Shown: positions 40,298 to 49,677 of the stretch, in pieces
Numbering within the stretch: position 1 is the first letter of the stretch
Layout of the letters: each line of letters begins with the position of its first letter
Assembly: GCF_014650815.1 (NCBI RefSeq)
Contig: NZ_BMVR01000012.1
Location: forward strand, 1-64,000
Direction of reading: 5' to 3'
DNA length: 64,000 nt
Source: Streptomyces flavofungini
GTDB taxonomy: Bacteria > Actinomycetota > Actinomycetes > Streptomycetales > Streptomycetaceae
Notes under the pieces: model-generated
Seen by the model: the letters and a program-made list of their open reading frames with translations, nothing else
Databases searched by the model: none
What the model was told of the DNA's origin: nothing
Translations under genes and position numbers: made by a program

Positions 40298-42064
40298 TCA
40301 GAGCACGGTCACGTACCCGGGGGCCGGGAGCCGGGTGGCCATGGTGGGCTCGTGGATGTCGGCCAGCGCCACGAAGAGCAGCGCGACAGCGAGGGCGCCG
40401 GGGTCCGGTACGCCGAGCGCGTGATCGCCGACGTAGCTCGCGCGGCCGCGCCGGGGGCGCAGGGACGCGGTCGACAGGGCACCGCGGATCGCGGCCTGCG
40501 CGGCGGTGGTGAGCGGGGCCTGCGCGCTCTCGGAGTCGTCCTCGGCACCGGCGGCGGGCTTCCCCTCGGCCGCGGCGGCCAGCGACTCGGCGGCGGGCGC
40601 CAGCGCGTCGACGATCGTGCAGTCGCCCACCTGCGCCCCGCCCACCCGGTGGATCGCGGCGTGCGCGCCCGCCGTGGCCTGCGCGAGGGCCGCGATGGAC
40701 GGCGCCTGCCCGGCGGCGGGTTCGGCGGCGGCCAGGTGCTGGAAGAGCAGGCCGAAGAGCGGGCCGCTGGTGCCGCCGACGTCGTTGAGGAACGCCTCGG
40801 CGAGCGCGGCCACGCCGTCGGCGCCCGACTCGTCGGCGAGCTTCACCGCGCGCCGGACGCCGCCGGAGAGGTTGTCACCGAAGTCGCCGTCGCCGACGAG
40901 CTGGTCGAGCTTGGTGAGGTTGTCGCGGACCTGGGCCACGATGTCCGCGTAGCGGTCGAGCACGACGCGGCTGCCGGTCGCGAGGGCAGGCGCGGACGTG
41001 GTGGCCGGGGCGTCCGACACGGGGCGCTCGGGGGCACGGTCTCCCGTCGTGGCGGCGGCCTCGGCGCTCATCGGCCGGGGCAGGACGAGCGGGGTCTCGG
41101 CCGGTGCCGTCCACAGCTCCGCCCAGCCCTCGTCGAGGCGGGTGAGGGTGAGCGAGAAGCCGGACATGTCCAGGGCGGAGGTGTAGGTCCCCGCGACGGT
41201 CAGCACGGGGCGCAGGCCGCGCTCGGCGAGCTGCTCGTTCAGCAGGACGCTCACGGCGTGCAGTTCGAGGTCGGTGGTGGCGCCGAGGCCGTTGACGAGG
41301 ACGAGGACCTCGTCGGGGCCCGGCGGCAGCGCGTCGAGCAGGTCGTCGGTCATGCGCCGGACGAGGTCGTCGACGGCGGGCCGGGCGATGGTGCGGGTGC
41401 CGCGCTCGCCGTGGATGCCGACGCCGTAGTCGAGGACACCGGCGTCGAGGGTGAAGGCGGGGGCCGACGTCGTGGGCGAGGTCTGGGCGCGGGCGGCGAC
41501 GGCGATGCTGCGGGACTGGGCCACGACTCGGGTGCCGAGCGCCTGCAGCTCCGCCAGGGTGGCGCCCCGGTCGGCGGCGGCACCGAGCAGCTTCTCCACG
41601 ACCACCGTCGCGGCCGTGCCCCGGCGGCCGGTGGCGCTGTCGGCGGCGTCGGTGGCCAGGTCGTCGTCGACCAGGACGGTCGCGACCGGGATGCCGTCGT
41701 GCCGCAGGCGCTCGGCCGCGATCTGGAAGTTGATCACGTCGCCGGTGTAGTTCTTGACGACCAGGAGCACGCCCTCGCTCTTGGCGGCGGCGACGCTGGC
41801 CTCGTAGATCTGCCGGTTGTGCGGGGAGGCGAACACCTCGCCGGGACACACCGCGTCCAGGCCGCCGCGCCCGAGCAGGCCGGTGTGCAGCGGCTCGTGC
41901 CCCGAGCCGCCGCCGGACACCAGGCCGACCCGCCGGTCGGGGTGCGGGGCGCGCGCCCGCAGGAACAGCGGGGCGGCGTTGACCTCGACCTTGTCGGGGT
42001 GGACGAGGGCGAGGCCGCGCGCGGCGGTCAGTACGGGGTCGGTTTCCGGCAGGAAGTAGGTCAT
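40298..42064 (-). CDS. ATP-dependent dihydroxyacetone kinase, fused DhaK-DhaL
   Basis: 588 residues. The DhaK half has VSGGGSGHEP (49-58), VKNYTGDVINFQIA and His218 in YGVGIHGERG, the residue that binds dihydroxyacetone covalently. The DhaL half after about 370 has QLVGDGDFGDNLSGGVRRA, the Asp-rich ADP-Mg site, and LNDVGGTSGPLFGLLF. The fusion is the form that uses ATP directly, rather than the PTS form. An Ala-rich linker joins the halves. It makes dihydroxyacetone phosphate in the cytoplasm. The gene is single, with a strong terminator after it. Confidence 0.92.
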   Translation of the reverse strand: MTYFLPETDPVLTAARGLALVHPDKVEVNAAPLFLRARAPHPDRRVGLVSGGGSGHEPLHTGLLGRGGLDAVCPGEVFASPHNRQIYEASVAAAKSEGVLLVVKNYTGDVINFQIAAERLRHDGIPVATVLVDDDLATDAADSATGRRGTAATVVVEKLLGAAADRGATLAELQALGTRVVAQSRSIAVAARAQTSPTTSAPAFTLDAGVLDYGVGIHGERGTRTIARPAVDDLVRRMTDDLLDALPPGPDEVLVLVNGLGATTDLELHAVSVLLNEQLAERGLRPVLTVAGTYTSALDMSGFSLTLTRLDEGWAELWTAPAETPLVLPRPMSAEAAATTGDRAPERPVSDAPATTSAPALATGSRVVLDRYADIVAQVRDNLTKLDQLVGDGDFGDNLSGGVRRAVKLADESGADGVAALAEAFLNDVGGTSGPLFGLLFQHLAAAEPAAGQAPSIAALAQATAGAHAAIHRVGGAQVGDCTIVDALAPAAESLAAAAEGKPAAGAEDDSESAQAPLTTAAQAAIRGALSTASLRPRRGRASYVGDHALGVPDPGALAVALLFVALADIHEPTMATRLPAPGYVTVL

Positions 42065-42183
42065 CGCTCGTCTCTCCGTAGGTCAGGGCGCGGGGTCGGG
42101 GGCGGAGGGTCGGGGGCACCGCCGACCGTGCCGACCGGGCCCACCCTGGACGTCGTACCGCGCCCAAGATCGGAACTCAGGCG

Positions 42184-42207
42184 TTCCGGAACCCACAGGT
42201 TCCGGTA
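42184..42207. promoter_or_regulatory. dyad upstream of the MmyB-type regulator
   Basis: TTCCGGAACC-CACA-GGTTCCGGTA, arms matching 9 of 10, lies in the 250-bp gap between DhaKL and the XRE gene. It may be an operator for either gene; no regulator family assignment is possible. Confidence 0.45.
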
Positions 42208-42314
42208 CGAGGGTCCGGCATGCGATCCTGCCACCTGCGCCGAAGGGTCGCGAATCCGCCCTTCGCACCGGAAAACCCCTGATCAGCCCAGCCATCTTTG
42301 CGAGGTCTTTACCC

Positions 42315-43181
42315 GTGACGAACGCGCGACGCGAGGACCTCGGCCGCATGCTCCGTACCTGGCGCATGGCCCGCGACCCGGCCCTCGTGCCCGGCATCGT
42401 CCCCACGCGCGGCCATCGCACCTACCTCACGCAGCTCGACATCGCCCTGCTGCTCGGCGTCTCCGAGCGCTGGTACCGGGCGCTGGAGAAGGGCGAGGAC
42501 CGACGGTACGGCCGCGAGATGATCGGCGGGATCGCGCGGATCCTGGACCTGTCGCCGCGCCAGTCGGCCGCGCTGCACCGGGGCACCGGTCACGAGCCCC
42601 CGGCGCGGCGCCCCGACGCGGGGGCGGCAACGGGGACGGGGCCGGACGCGGGGGCGGCAACGGGGACGAGGCCGGACGCCGCTTCGGGCGGCACCCTCGA
42701 CCCGGCCCTCGTCCAGCTCATGCGCGAACAGCGCTACATCAGCTTCCTCTGCGACCAGGCCTGGGACGTGGTGGCCGCCAACACCGTCGCCGCCCGCCAC
42801 TGCCCCTGGCTCGTCCGCCCCGACGCCAACGTCATGACCTGGGCGTTCTCGCACGAGGCCCGCTATCAGCTGCGCGACTGGGAGAGCCGCTGGGCCGTGC
42901 CCCTGCTCACCCGCCTCCGCCTGGCCTGGCAGCGCTGGCCGGACAACGCCCGCCTCGACGAGGTCGTCGCGGAGGTACGCGCCGAGGCGGGCGTCGCGGC
43001 GTTCTGGGACGCGCCCGCGCCCGCCCCGCCCGAGCCGTCGGCGGACGTCCGTCCGATGTACTTCCCGCTGCTCGCCCCGGACCCCGTCGACGTCCGGGTG
43101 CTGGCCTGCGGCCCCTTCGACGACACGTCGCTGCGCTGGTACCTGGTGATCCCGGTGGACGCGACCCTCACGTTTCCCTGA
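42315..43181 (+). CDS. XRE-family regulator, MmyB-like
   Basis: 288 residues: HTH in TYLTQLDIALLLGVSERWYR, ALEKGEDRRYGREMI, and an MmyB-like ligand-binding domain (ISFLCDQAWDVVAANTVAAR, LRDWESRWAVPLLTRLRLAW, MYFPLLAPDPVDVRVLACGP). The linker contains a 27-bp tandem duplication (about 42614-42672) giving P-D-A-G-A-A-T-G-T twice. MmyB proteins usually control a nearby SDR gene; here none is adjacent. Confidence 0.85.
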   Translation: MTNARREDLGRMLRTWRMARDPALVPGIVPTRGHRTYLTQLDIALLLGVSERWYRALEKGEDRRYGREMIGGIARILDLSPRQSAALHRGTGHEPPARRPDAGAATGTGPDAGAATGTRPDAASGGTLDPALVQLMREQRYISFLCDQAWDVVAANTVAARHCPWLVRPDANVMTWAFSHEARYQLRDWESRWAVPLLTRLRLAWQRWPDNARLDEVVAEVRAEAGVAAFWDAPAPAPPEPSADVRPMYFPLLAPDPVDVRVLACGPFDDTSLRWYLVIPVDATLTFP

Positions 43182-43182
43182 G

Positions 43183-44394
43183 TCACCGCGCCGCAGGGCC
43201 GCACAGGGCGTGGTCGACCAGCTCGCGCAGGACGTCCTCCTGGCGGGCCGCGGCCTTCGGGTCCGCCGAGCGGCTGTGCGCGGAAACGGTGACGGTGCGC
43301 CTGCCGTCCGTGCGGGTGGCGGTCCGGACGACGTAGCCGAAGCCGCTGCCGCCGTGGCTGAGGTAGTCACCGCCGCAGGACAGCGGGGTGGAGAACAGCC
43401 CGAGGCCGTCCCCGGTCCCCGCCGGGTGACCGCTCCCCCGCGGTACAGGGACGGTGGTCCGCATGGCGGCCAGCTCGGCGGGCTTCAGCAGCCGTCCGCC
43501 GGCGAGGGCGGCGAAGAAGCGGTTGGCCTCGTGTGCCGTGCCGGTCATCGAGCCGTCGGCGCCGCTGTCGAAGGGGCGGTAGGGGATGGTGGTGTCGATC
43601 CTCGGACCGCCCTCGGCGAACTGCTGATAGTTGACCGCGTGCGGGACCGCGAGGTAAGGCGACGTGCCGGGAGTCTCCGTCCGCCGCAGCCCGAGGGGGC
43701 GCAGGACGCGGTCGTGGACTTCCTTGTCCCAGGTCCTGCCGGTGAGCTTCTCGATGATCATTCCGGCGAGTACGTAGTTGGTGTTGGAGTACGCCCAGCC
43801 CTTGCCCGCCGCGAAGTCCGGCTGGTGGCGCATGGCCAGGGCCACCAGCGCCTCGGGCCGGTAGGTCTGCCAGCGCTTGGCGAAGTACGTCCGGGCGCCG
43901 GGGTCGGGGAAGACGTCGCGCGTGTAGTCGTACAGGCCGCTGGTGTGCCGCAGCAGATCGCGGACGGTGATGGTCCGCCCGTCGTTCCCGGACCCGGAGA
44001 CGACCCCGGGCAGCACGTCCTCCACCGGCTGGGCGAGGGACAGCCGCCCCTCGCCCACGAGTTGCATCACGACGGTGGCGACGTACGTCTTGGTGATGCT
44101 GCCGAGCCGCAGATGGCCGTCCTGCGGAACCGGGCGCCCACTGGTCAGATCGCCCACCCCGGAACGGGCCTTGACGCTCCCCCGCGGCGTCTCCAGCCGG
44201 GCGGCCACGCCCGTGACCCCGGCGTCGCGCAGGGCGTCGGCGTCACGTTGGAGGGACGCGCGCGGCGAGGCGTCGCTCTGCGCGGACCGGCCCTCGGCGG
44301 CCGGCCGGGGCAGCGCCGAGGCCGCGGCGGACGGCAGTGCGGACGCGGCGAGCGCCAGCACACCGGCTGACAGCCACAAACGACGAATGATCAT
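43183..44394 (-). CDS. secreted class C-type serine hydrolase
   Basis: 403 residues, signal peptide LWLSAGVLALAASALPSAAA. Catalytic S99-I-T-K102, YSN in GWAYSNTNYVLAG and the third motif SHGGSGFG are all canonical for class C beta-lactamase/DD-peptidase-like serine hydrolases. It ends 1 bp from the convergent XRE gene. It belongs with the homologues at 23051 and 45044; the cupin gene at 44522 separates it from the latter on the same strand. Confidence 0.9.
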   Translation of the reverse strand: MIIRRLWLSAGVLALAASALPSAAASALPRPAAEGRSAQSDASPRASLQRDADALRDAGVTGVAARLETPRGSVKARSGVGDLTSGRPVPQDGHLRLGSITKTYVATVVMQLVGEGRLSLAQPVEDVLPGVVSGSGNDGRTITVRDLLRHTSGLYDYTRDVFPDPGARTYFAKRWQTYRPEALVALAMRHQPDFAAGKGWAYSNTNYVLAGMIIEKLTGRTWDKEVHDRVLRPLGLRRTETPGTSPYLAVPHAVNYQQFAEGGPRIDTTIPYRPFDSGADGSMTGTAHEANRFFAALAGGRLLKPAELAAMRTTVPVPRGSGHPAGTGDGLGLFSTPLSCGGDYLSHGGSGFGYVVRTATRTDGRRTVTVSAHSRSADPKAAARQEDVLRELVDHALCGPAAR

Positions 44395-44427
44395 GCCCCG
44401 AGGCTAGGAACAGCACCGGCCGCGGCC

Positions 44428-44469
44428 CATCCGGCCCGCCCCCAGCCGGAACAGGGGGCCAGCCGGATG
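44428..44469. terminator. hairpin after the cupin gene
   Basis: Outer arms CATCCGGC (44428-44435) and GCCGGATG (44462-44469) with an inner CCCCC/GGGGG pairing. It lies between the cupin stop (44522, minus) and the serine hydrolase start (44394). Confidence 0.6.
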
Positions 44470-44521
44470 GACACCGCGGCACGAGGATCACGCAGGGGCT
44501 CCTGCGGATCCCCGCGCGTGC

Positions 44522-44968
44522 CTACACCTGCGCTTCTGCCCCCGTGAGTTGGTACAGCTCGGGCACCGACACCTTGATCGGCTCCTGTGTGGTCCGTGCG
44601 ATCACGACGACCACGGGCTCGTCCGGATCGGGGTTCTCCTCGCGGTGCGGGACGAACGGCGGCACCAGCAGGAAGTCGCCGGGGCCCGCGGTGATCCGCA
44701 CCTCCTGCGTACCGTCGTGGAAGACGAACACGGGGTGGCCGCTGACCACGTAGATCCCCGCCTCCGAATCCCCGTGGTGATGGTTGTCCGTGGCGCTCAG
44801 CGGCGCGTTCTCCACCCGCCCCATCCAGAGCTTCTTGGAGCCGACCGTGCCGCCGCTGATGGCGGCGTAGCCGTCCAGCTCGCCGGAACGGACATGGTGG
44901 ACACGGTTGTTGAGCGGTGCGGCGCCGTCGGCGCCCCGTGCGGACCCGGCGTCCTGTCGAGTGGTCAT
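44522..44968 (-). CDS. cupin domain protein
   Basis: 148 residues with a single double-stranded beta-helix domain: NHHHGDSEAGIYVVSGHPVF (metal-binding His and Glu of cupin motif 1) and GDFLLVPPFVPHREENPDP (motif 2). Small single-cupin enzymes include isomerases, dioxygenases and sugar-binding proteins; the subtype is unclear. AGGAGG stands 7 nt before ATG 44968, so the longer upstream frame is not used. It is flanked by two serine hydrolase genes of the same orientation. Confidence 0.82.
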   Translation of the reverse strand: MTTRQDAGSARGADGAAPLNNRVHHVRSGELDGYAAISGGTVGSKKLWMGRVENAPLSATDNHHHGDSEAGIYVVSGHPVFVFHDGTQEVRITAGPGDFLLVPPFVPHREENPDPDEPVVVVIARTTQEPIKVSVPELYQLTGAEAQV

Positions 44969-45043
44969 CGTCCGTCCTCCTGATGGTGTTCGAGGGCCCG
45001 TTGGCCGGACACCAGGTTGCGACGACCACGGCCAGTACGACAA

Positions 45044-46306
45044 CTAATGTTGCTGCAATGGCAAGTTGCGCTGGGCGCAGAGCGCGCGGGTGACCAGGCG
45101 GATCGTGGCCCGGTGCTGGGGCAGGGTGTCCGCGGCGGACGTGCTCCACTCCGTGGGCACCGAGGCGGTGACGGCGATCCGCCCGTCCTCGGTGACGGCG
45201 TTGCGGCTCATGTAGCCGATCTCGTCCCCGCCGTGGGTCCAGTACCAGCCGCCGCACGGCAGCTTGCTCCGCATCAGCCCGAGGCCGTAGCGCGCCCCGG
45301 GGTAGGGCACTTGGAACTCCTTGTTCAGCGGGACGGTGCGTTTCATCTCCTTGAGCTGGGCGGGCTTCAGCGCCTTGCCGCCGAGCAGGGCGCGGAAGAA
45401 GCGGTTGAGGTCGGCGGTGGTGCCGATCAGGCCGCCGGCGGCGTTGGCGTCGTTCAACAGGGTGACGTCGGCCAGCTTGGGCGCGGTGGCGAAGTGCTGG
45501 TACCCGCGCGCGTGCGGCTTCCTTACGGCGGGCGAGTCGTACGGGTAGTAGGTGTGCCGCAGCCCGAGCGGCTTCAGCAGCCGGTCGCGCACCTCGTCGT
45601 GCCAGGCGTTGCCGGTCGCCTTCTCGATCACCATGCCGAGCAGCATGTAGCCGACGTTGGAGTACGCCCAGCCCTTGCCCGGCCGGAAGTCGGGGCGGTG
45701 CCGCATGGCCCGCTCGACGAGCTGCTCCGGGGTGTACGGGTCGAAGCGTCGCCGGTGGTACTCCGCCGCGCTGTCGAAGCCGGGGTAGTCGTCGTGGATG
45801 CCGCTGGTGTGCTGGAGGAGTTGGCGCAGGGAGATCCGGCGGCCGTCGTTGCCGTTGCCGCGGACCAGACCGGGCAGCCAGCGCTCGACGGTGTCGTCCA
45901 GGGACAGCTCGCGCTCGGCGGACAGTTGCAGGACGACGGTGGCCACGAAGGTCTTGGTGTTGCTGGCGAGGCGGAAATAGCCGTCGGCGGGGACCGGGCG
46001 GCCGGTGCGGAGGTCGGCGGTGCCGCTGGTGACGGTGCGCGGGCCGGTTCCGGGGGTGGTGCGTCCGCCGGTGATCCGGGCCTGGACGCCGACCGCGCCG
46101 GTGGCGCGGACGGCGTCGGCGTCGCGCTGGAAGTCCCGGTCGGCGCCGCGCGTGGGGCCCTGCGGGCTGGAGCGCTCGGGCTCCTCCGGGCGGTCCGAGG
46201 CGAGGGCGGGCGGGAGGGCGACGGTGGCTGCGGCGAGGGTGGCCGTGACGGCGAGGGCGACTCGGTGTCGGGTGGCGGTTCGGCTTCGGGGCGGGTGTGC
46301 GGGCAT
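45044..46306 (-). CDS. secreted class C-type serine hydrolase
   Basis: 420 residues with a signal peptide (VALAVTATLAAATVALPPAL). Motifs: S115-N-T-K118 in ASNTKTF, GWAYSNVGYMLLG, and WTHGGDEIGY. Closest in layout to the protein at 43183, again with a catalytic centre suited to penicillin-binding/DD-peptidase or esterase activity. The start overlaps a divergent 285-bp gap to the histidine kinase gene at 46592, which may regulate it. Confidence 0.9.
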   Translation of the reverse strand: MPAHPPRSRTATRHRVALAVTATLAAATVALPPALASDRPEEPERSSPQGPTRGADRDFQRDADAVRATGAVGVQARITGGRTTPGTGPRTVTSGTADLRTGRPVPADGYFRLASNTKTFVATVVLQLSAERELSLDDTVERWLPGLVRGNGNDGRRISLRQLLQHTSGIHDDYPGFDSAAEYHRRRFDPYTPEQLVERAMRHRPDFRPGKGWAYSNVGYMLLGMVIEKATGNAWHDEVRDRLLKPLGLRHTYYPYDSPAVRKPHARGYQHFATAPKLADVTLLNDANAAGGLIGTTADLNRFFRALLGGKALKPAQLKEMKRTVPLNKEFQVPYPGARYGLGLMRSKLPCGGWYWTHGGDEIGYMSRNAVTEDGRIAVTASVPTEWSTSAADTLPQHRATIRLVTRALCAQRNLPLQQH

Positions 46307-46591
46307 GCGGTCCTCCGGAAGGGTTCGTCGCGGTGCCGGTGCGGGCCGACACCGGTGGTCTCATCGGCTGTTGCTGACGCTAGGGAGCGGGGTCGCGGCC
46401 GGGCGTCGTGCGTGGGGAGGGGACGGGCGGGCAACTTTGGTTGGCCGTACGTGCCTGGTGGGGGCGCCGGTCGTACGCTGACGCGAGGTTCTGGACGCAG
46501 TGGTCCGGCCGCGCGACGGCGGCGGGCGGGCGGCCCGGGCACAGCGTGGTGGCTGGTGGCGGACGGGGGCGGCACGGTGGTGGAGACAGGG

Positions 46592-48067
46592 ATGGCGGCG
46601 GTACGGGAGGGGGCTGCTCCTCCGTACCGCGCGACCTCGTGGAAAGCGGCGTGGACCCGCTGCGGCCCGCTGCGGCAACGGCTCTCCGGGCGCCCCGCCG
46701 ACGTCCTGGTCGCCGCCGGGCTCACCGTCCTGGCGGTGCTGCTGCGCCTTGAGCACCCGCTGCCGCACGGCGTCCCGGCGTCGATGCTCGTCGTGGGGCT
46801 GCTGGCCGGTGCGTCCGTGCCGTTGGCGTGGCGGCGTACCCGGCCGGGCCCGGTCCTCGCCCTCAGCGTGAGCTGCTATCTGCTCGGCGAACTGCTCGAC
46901 CCCGCCGGCGACAACGCGCAGTCCGCGCTCCTCGCCTGCTACGCGATGGCACGCCGCGCCCCCGTACCGCGGAGCCTCCTCGCCCCCGTCGCCATGACCG
47001 TGGCCTTCCTCGCCCCCGAACAGGTCGGCGGCCGCCTTCACCTGCTGCCGTCACCGCCACCCGAAGCACCGCTGGCCGTCGCCGACATGCTGGTGGCCGC
47101 CGGGATCTCGGCGACCGTCTGGCTCCTCGGCGCGTCCCGGCAGCGGCTGTACGCGGACGCGGCGCGGCTGCGCGACCTGGCGGCCCGGCTCCGCGCCGAG
47201 CAACAGCTCAACGCCCGCCGGGCGGTGACGGCCGAGCGGACCCGCATCGCCCGCGAACTGCACGACCTGGTGGCCCACCACATCAGCGCGATCGCCCTCC
47301 AGGCCCGCGCGGCGGGCGTCGTCCTGCCCGACGACCCGCACGCCGCCGGTCAGGGGGTGGCGGCGATCGGCAGGGCGGCGGACACCGCGCTGGACGAGAT
47401 GCGCGGGCTGGTGTGTCTGCTCGCCGACCCGCCGCCGCCCGGCGAGGGGGAGGCGGCGTTCGCCGGGGAGGCGGCCCTCGGCGGAGGGGCTGCCCTGGGC
47501 GGACGAGCTGACCTCGGCGGAGCGGCTGGCCCGGGCGGACGAGCTGACCTCGGCGGAGGAGCCGCCGTGGGCGGGGAGGCTGACCTGAACGGAGAGGTGT
47601 CACCGGAACACCACACCGGCGGCCCGCTCCCGGAACCCTCCCTCCGCCACCTCGACCGGCTCGCGGCCGAATCCACCACAGCGGGCTGCCCCGCCACCCT
47701 CACCGTGACCGGCCCGGTCGCCGGCCTCGCGCCCGCCGTGCAGGTCTCCGCGTACCGAGTCGTGCAAGAGGCGCTGTCCAACGTCCGCAAGCACGCCGGT
47801 GCGGTGCGCGTCCGCGTCGAACTGCACTGGAACGATGGCCTGTTGACGGTGACCGTGGCCAACGCGGCGCCGCCGGTGGCGGCGGAGCGGCCGCGCCCGA
47901 TGCCCGGCTCCGGGCTCGGCCTGATCGGGATGCGGGAGCGCACCGCGCTGTTCAAGGGCACGCTGCGGGCGGGGCCGGACGAGGGCGGCGGCTGGTGCGT
48001 CGTGGCGACGTTCCGCGCGGCGGCGCCGGATGCGGCGCGGGAACGTACGGGAACGGGGTCGAGGTGA
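46592..48067 (+). CDS. HisKA_3-type sensor histidine kinase
   Basis: 491 residues. Several hydrophobic helices (about 36-180: VLVAAGLTVLAVLLRLE, SMLVVGLLAGASVPLAW, MLVAAGISATVWLLG) form the membrane sensor. His224 in ARELHDLVAHHISAI is the phospho-site. The HATPase domain ends with GSGLGLIGMRERTALF. Between them, residues about 284-336 are a Gly/Ala-rich repeat (AALGG, RADLGG units). GGAG precedes ATG 46592. The stop overlaps the response regulator start (GTGA). Confidence 0.88.
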   Translation: MAAVREGAAPPYRATSWKAAWTRCGPLRQRLSGRPADVLVAAGLTVLAVLLRLEHPLPHGVPASMLVVGLLAGASVPLAWRRTRPGPVLALSVSCYLLGELLDPAGDNAQSALLACYAMARRAPVPRSLLAPVAMTVAFLAPEQVGGRLHLLPSPPPEAPLAVADMLVAAGISATVWLLGASRQRLYADAARLRDLAARLRAEQQLNARRAVTAERTRIARELHDLVAHHISAIALQARAAGVVLPDDPHAAGQGVAAIGRAADTALDEMRGLVCLLADPPPPGEGEAAFAGEAALGGGAALGGRADLGGAAGPGGRADLGGGAAVGGEADLNGEVSPEHHTGGPLPEPSLRHLDRLAAESTTAGCPATLTVTGPVAGLAPAVQVSAYRVVQEALSNVRKHAGAVRVRVELHWNDGLLTVTVANAAPPVAAERPRPMPGSGLGLIGMRERTALFKGTLRAGPDEGGGWCVVATFRAAAPDAARERTGTGSR

Positions 48068-48861
48068 CGGCGGCAGCGGTACGCGTACTGACGGTGGACG
48101 ATCAGGAGCTGGTCAGTACCGCGCTGCGGGCGATGCTCCGGCGCACCGACGTCGACGTGGTGGGCGAGGCGGCGGACGGCGTGCAGGCCGTCGCGGCGGC
48201 GTTCGCGCTGCGTCCGGACGTGGTCCTGATGGATGTGCGGATGCCGGGCATGACCGGGGTGGAGGCGACGCGCCGGATCCTCGACGGCTGGCCGCATCCG
48301 GGACCGCGGCCGCGCGTCCTGATGCTGACCACGTTCGACCTGGACGAGTACGTGCACGCCGCGCTGCGCGCCGGGGCGAGCGGGTTCCTGCTGAAGAACA
48401 CGACACCCCAGGCGCTGGTCGAGGCGATCGGCGTGGTGGCGGCCGGGGAGGCGATGCTCGCACCGACGGTGACCCGCCGCCTCATCCGCGCCTTCTCCGA
48501 CCTGCCGCCCCCGCTGCTGCCCGGCGCCCCCTCCCCCGTCTCGGGCCCGCAGCCGAACGACCCCCTGAGCCCGCTCACCACCCGGGAGCGCGAGGTCGCC
48601 CGACTCGTCGCCCAAGGCCTGTCCAACGCACGCATCGCCACCGCCCTCGGCCTGACACAGCCAGGCGTCAAGAGCACCATCAACCGCATCCTGACCCGCC
48701 TCCGTCTGGAGAACCGCGTACAGATCGCCGTCCTCGTCCTCACCGCCGAACCGGAGCACGGCACAGAACCACAGCACGGCGCCGAACCGGAGCACACCGG
48801 CGAACGGGAAGGCACCGGCGAACCGGAGGGCATCGCCAGGAAGCCCGACGTCCCGTCGTAG
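48064..48861 (+). CDS. NarL/LuxR-type response regulator
   Basis: 265 residues from GTG 48064, overlapping the kinase stop. The receiver has VLTVDDQELV, phospho-Asp57 in VVLMDVRMPGM and K in FLLKNTTPQ. The LuxR HTH reads LTTREREVARLVAQGLSNAR then IATALGLTQPGVKSTINRIL. A charged repetitive tail (EPEHGTEPQHGAEPEHTGE) follows the HTH. Partner of the kinase at 46592; targets may include the neighbouring hydrolase genes. Confidence 0.9.
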   Translation: MTAAAVRVLTVDDQELVSTALRAMLRRTDVDVVGEAADGVQAVAAAFALRPDVVLMDVRMPGMTGVEATRRILDGWPHPGPRPRVLMLTTFDLDEYVHAALRAGASGFLLKNTTPQALVEAIGVVAAGEAMLAPTVTRRLIRAFSDLPPPLLPGAPSPVSGPQPNDPLSPLTTREREVARLVAQGLSNARIATALGLTQPGVKSTINRILTRLRLENRVQIAVLVLTAEPEHGTEPQHGAEPEHTGEREGTGEPEGIARKPDVPS

Positions 48862-48895
48862 GGTGAAACCCGCACGACACGGACAGGAGGCTGAC

Positions 48896-49591
48896 GTGGC
48901 CCCGACGACGCCGACCGATCCGACGATCGCCGAGGTGATGGCCGAGCTGGCCTCTCTTGAGGACCCCAAGGCACGCGCGGTCAACGAGAAGCACGGCGAC
49001 GACCACGGCGTGAACCTCGGCGAGCTGCGCGCGGTCGCGAAGCGGCTGAAGACGCGCCAGGACCTCGCGCGCGAGCTCTGGGAGACGGACGACACCGCGG
49101 CGCGGCTCCTCGCTCTCCTCGTCTGCCGCCCGAAGGCGTTCGAGCGCGACGAGCTGGACGGCATGCTGCGCGAGGCGCGGGCACCCAAGGTGCACGACTG
49201 GCTCGTGAACTACGTGGTGAAGAAGAGCCCGCACGCCGAGGAGCTGCGCCTTGCCTGGTTCGCCGATCCCGATCCCGTGGTCGCGAGCGCAGGCTGGGCG
49301 CTGACCACCGCACGCGTGACGAAGAAACCCGAAGGCCTCGACCTCGCGGGACTCCTCGACGTCGTCGAGGCGGAGATGAAGGACGCCCCGGACCGCCTGC
49401 AGTGGGCGATGAATCACTGCCTGGCGCAGATCGGCATCGACCACGCCGCGTACCGCGCCCGCGCGATCGGCATCGGCGAGCGCCTTGAGGTGCTCAAGGA
49501 CTACCCGACGCCCCGGGGCTGCACGTCGCCGTACGCGCCCGTCTGGATCACGGAGCTGGTGCGCCGACAGCAGGACAAGCCGGGGGCTTGA
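48896..49591 (+). CDS. DNA alkylation repair (AlkD-like) protein
   Basis: 231 residues of HEAT-like ALK repeats: TIAEVMAELASLEDPKARAV, GVNLGELRAVAKRLKTRQDL, ARELWETDDTAARLLALLVC and LQWAMNHCLAQIGI match the AlkD/DNA-alkylation-repair family, which excises bulky or charged alkylated bases. GTG 48896 (GGAGG 6 nt upstream) is preferred to the upstream ATG. It is followed by two further HEAT-repeat genes. Confidence 0.8.
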   Translation: MAPTTPTDPTIAEVMAELASLEDPKARAVNEKHGDDHGVNLGELRAVAKRLKTRQDLARELWETDDTAARLLALLVCRPKAFERDELDGMLREARAPKVHDWLVNYVVKKSPHAEELRLAWFADPDPVVASAGWALTTARVTKKPEGLDLAGLLDVVEAEMKDAPDRLQWAMNHCLAQIGIDHAAYRARAIGIGERLEVLKDYPTPRGCTSPYAPVWITELVRRQQDKPGA

Positions 49592-49677
49592 GGACCGACA
49601 AGCGGGGGCTTGAGGAGCGGGGCCGCCTTCGACAGCGCGTCCGGGCTCCTTTCGGCCCTGTCCTCGGGGCGGCGCGC

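Noticed and set aside
45017..46591. Upstream extension of the histidine kinase frame
   Set aside because: It runs antisense through the serine hydrolase gene; the ATG at 46592 has a ribosome site and begins just before the membrane helices.
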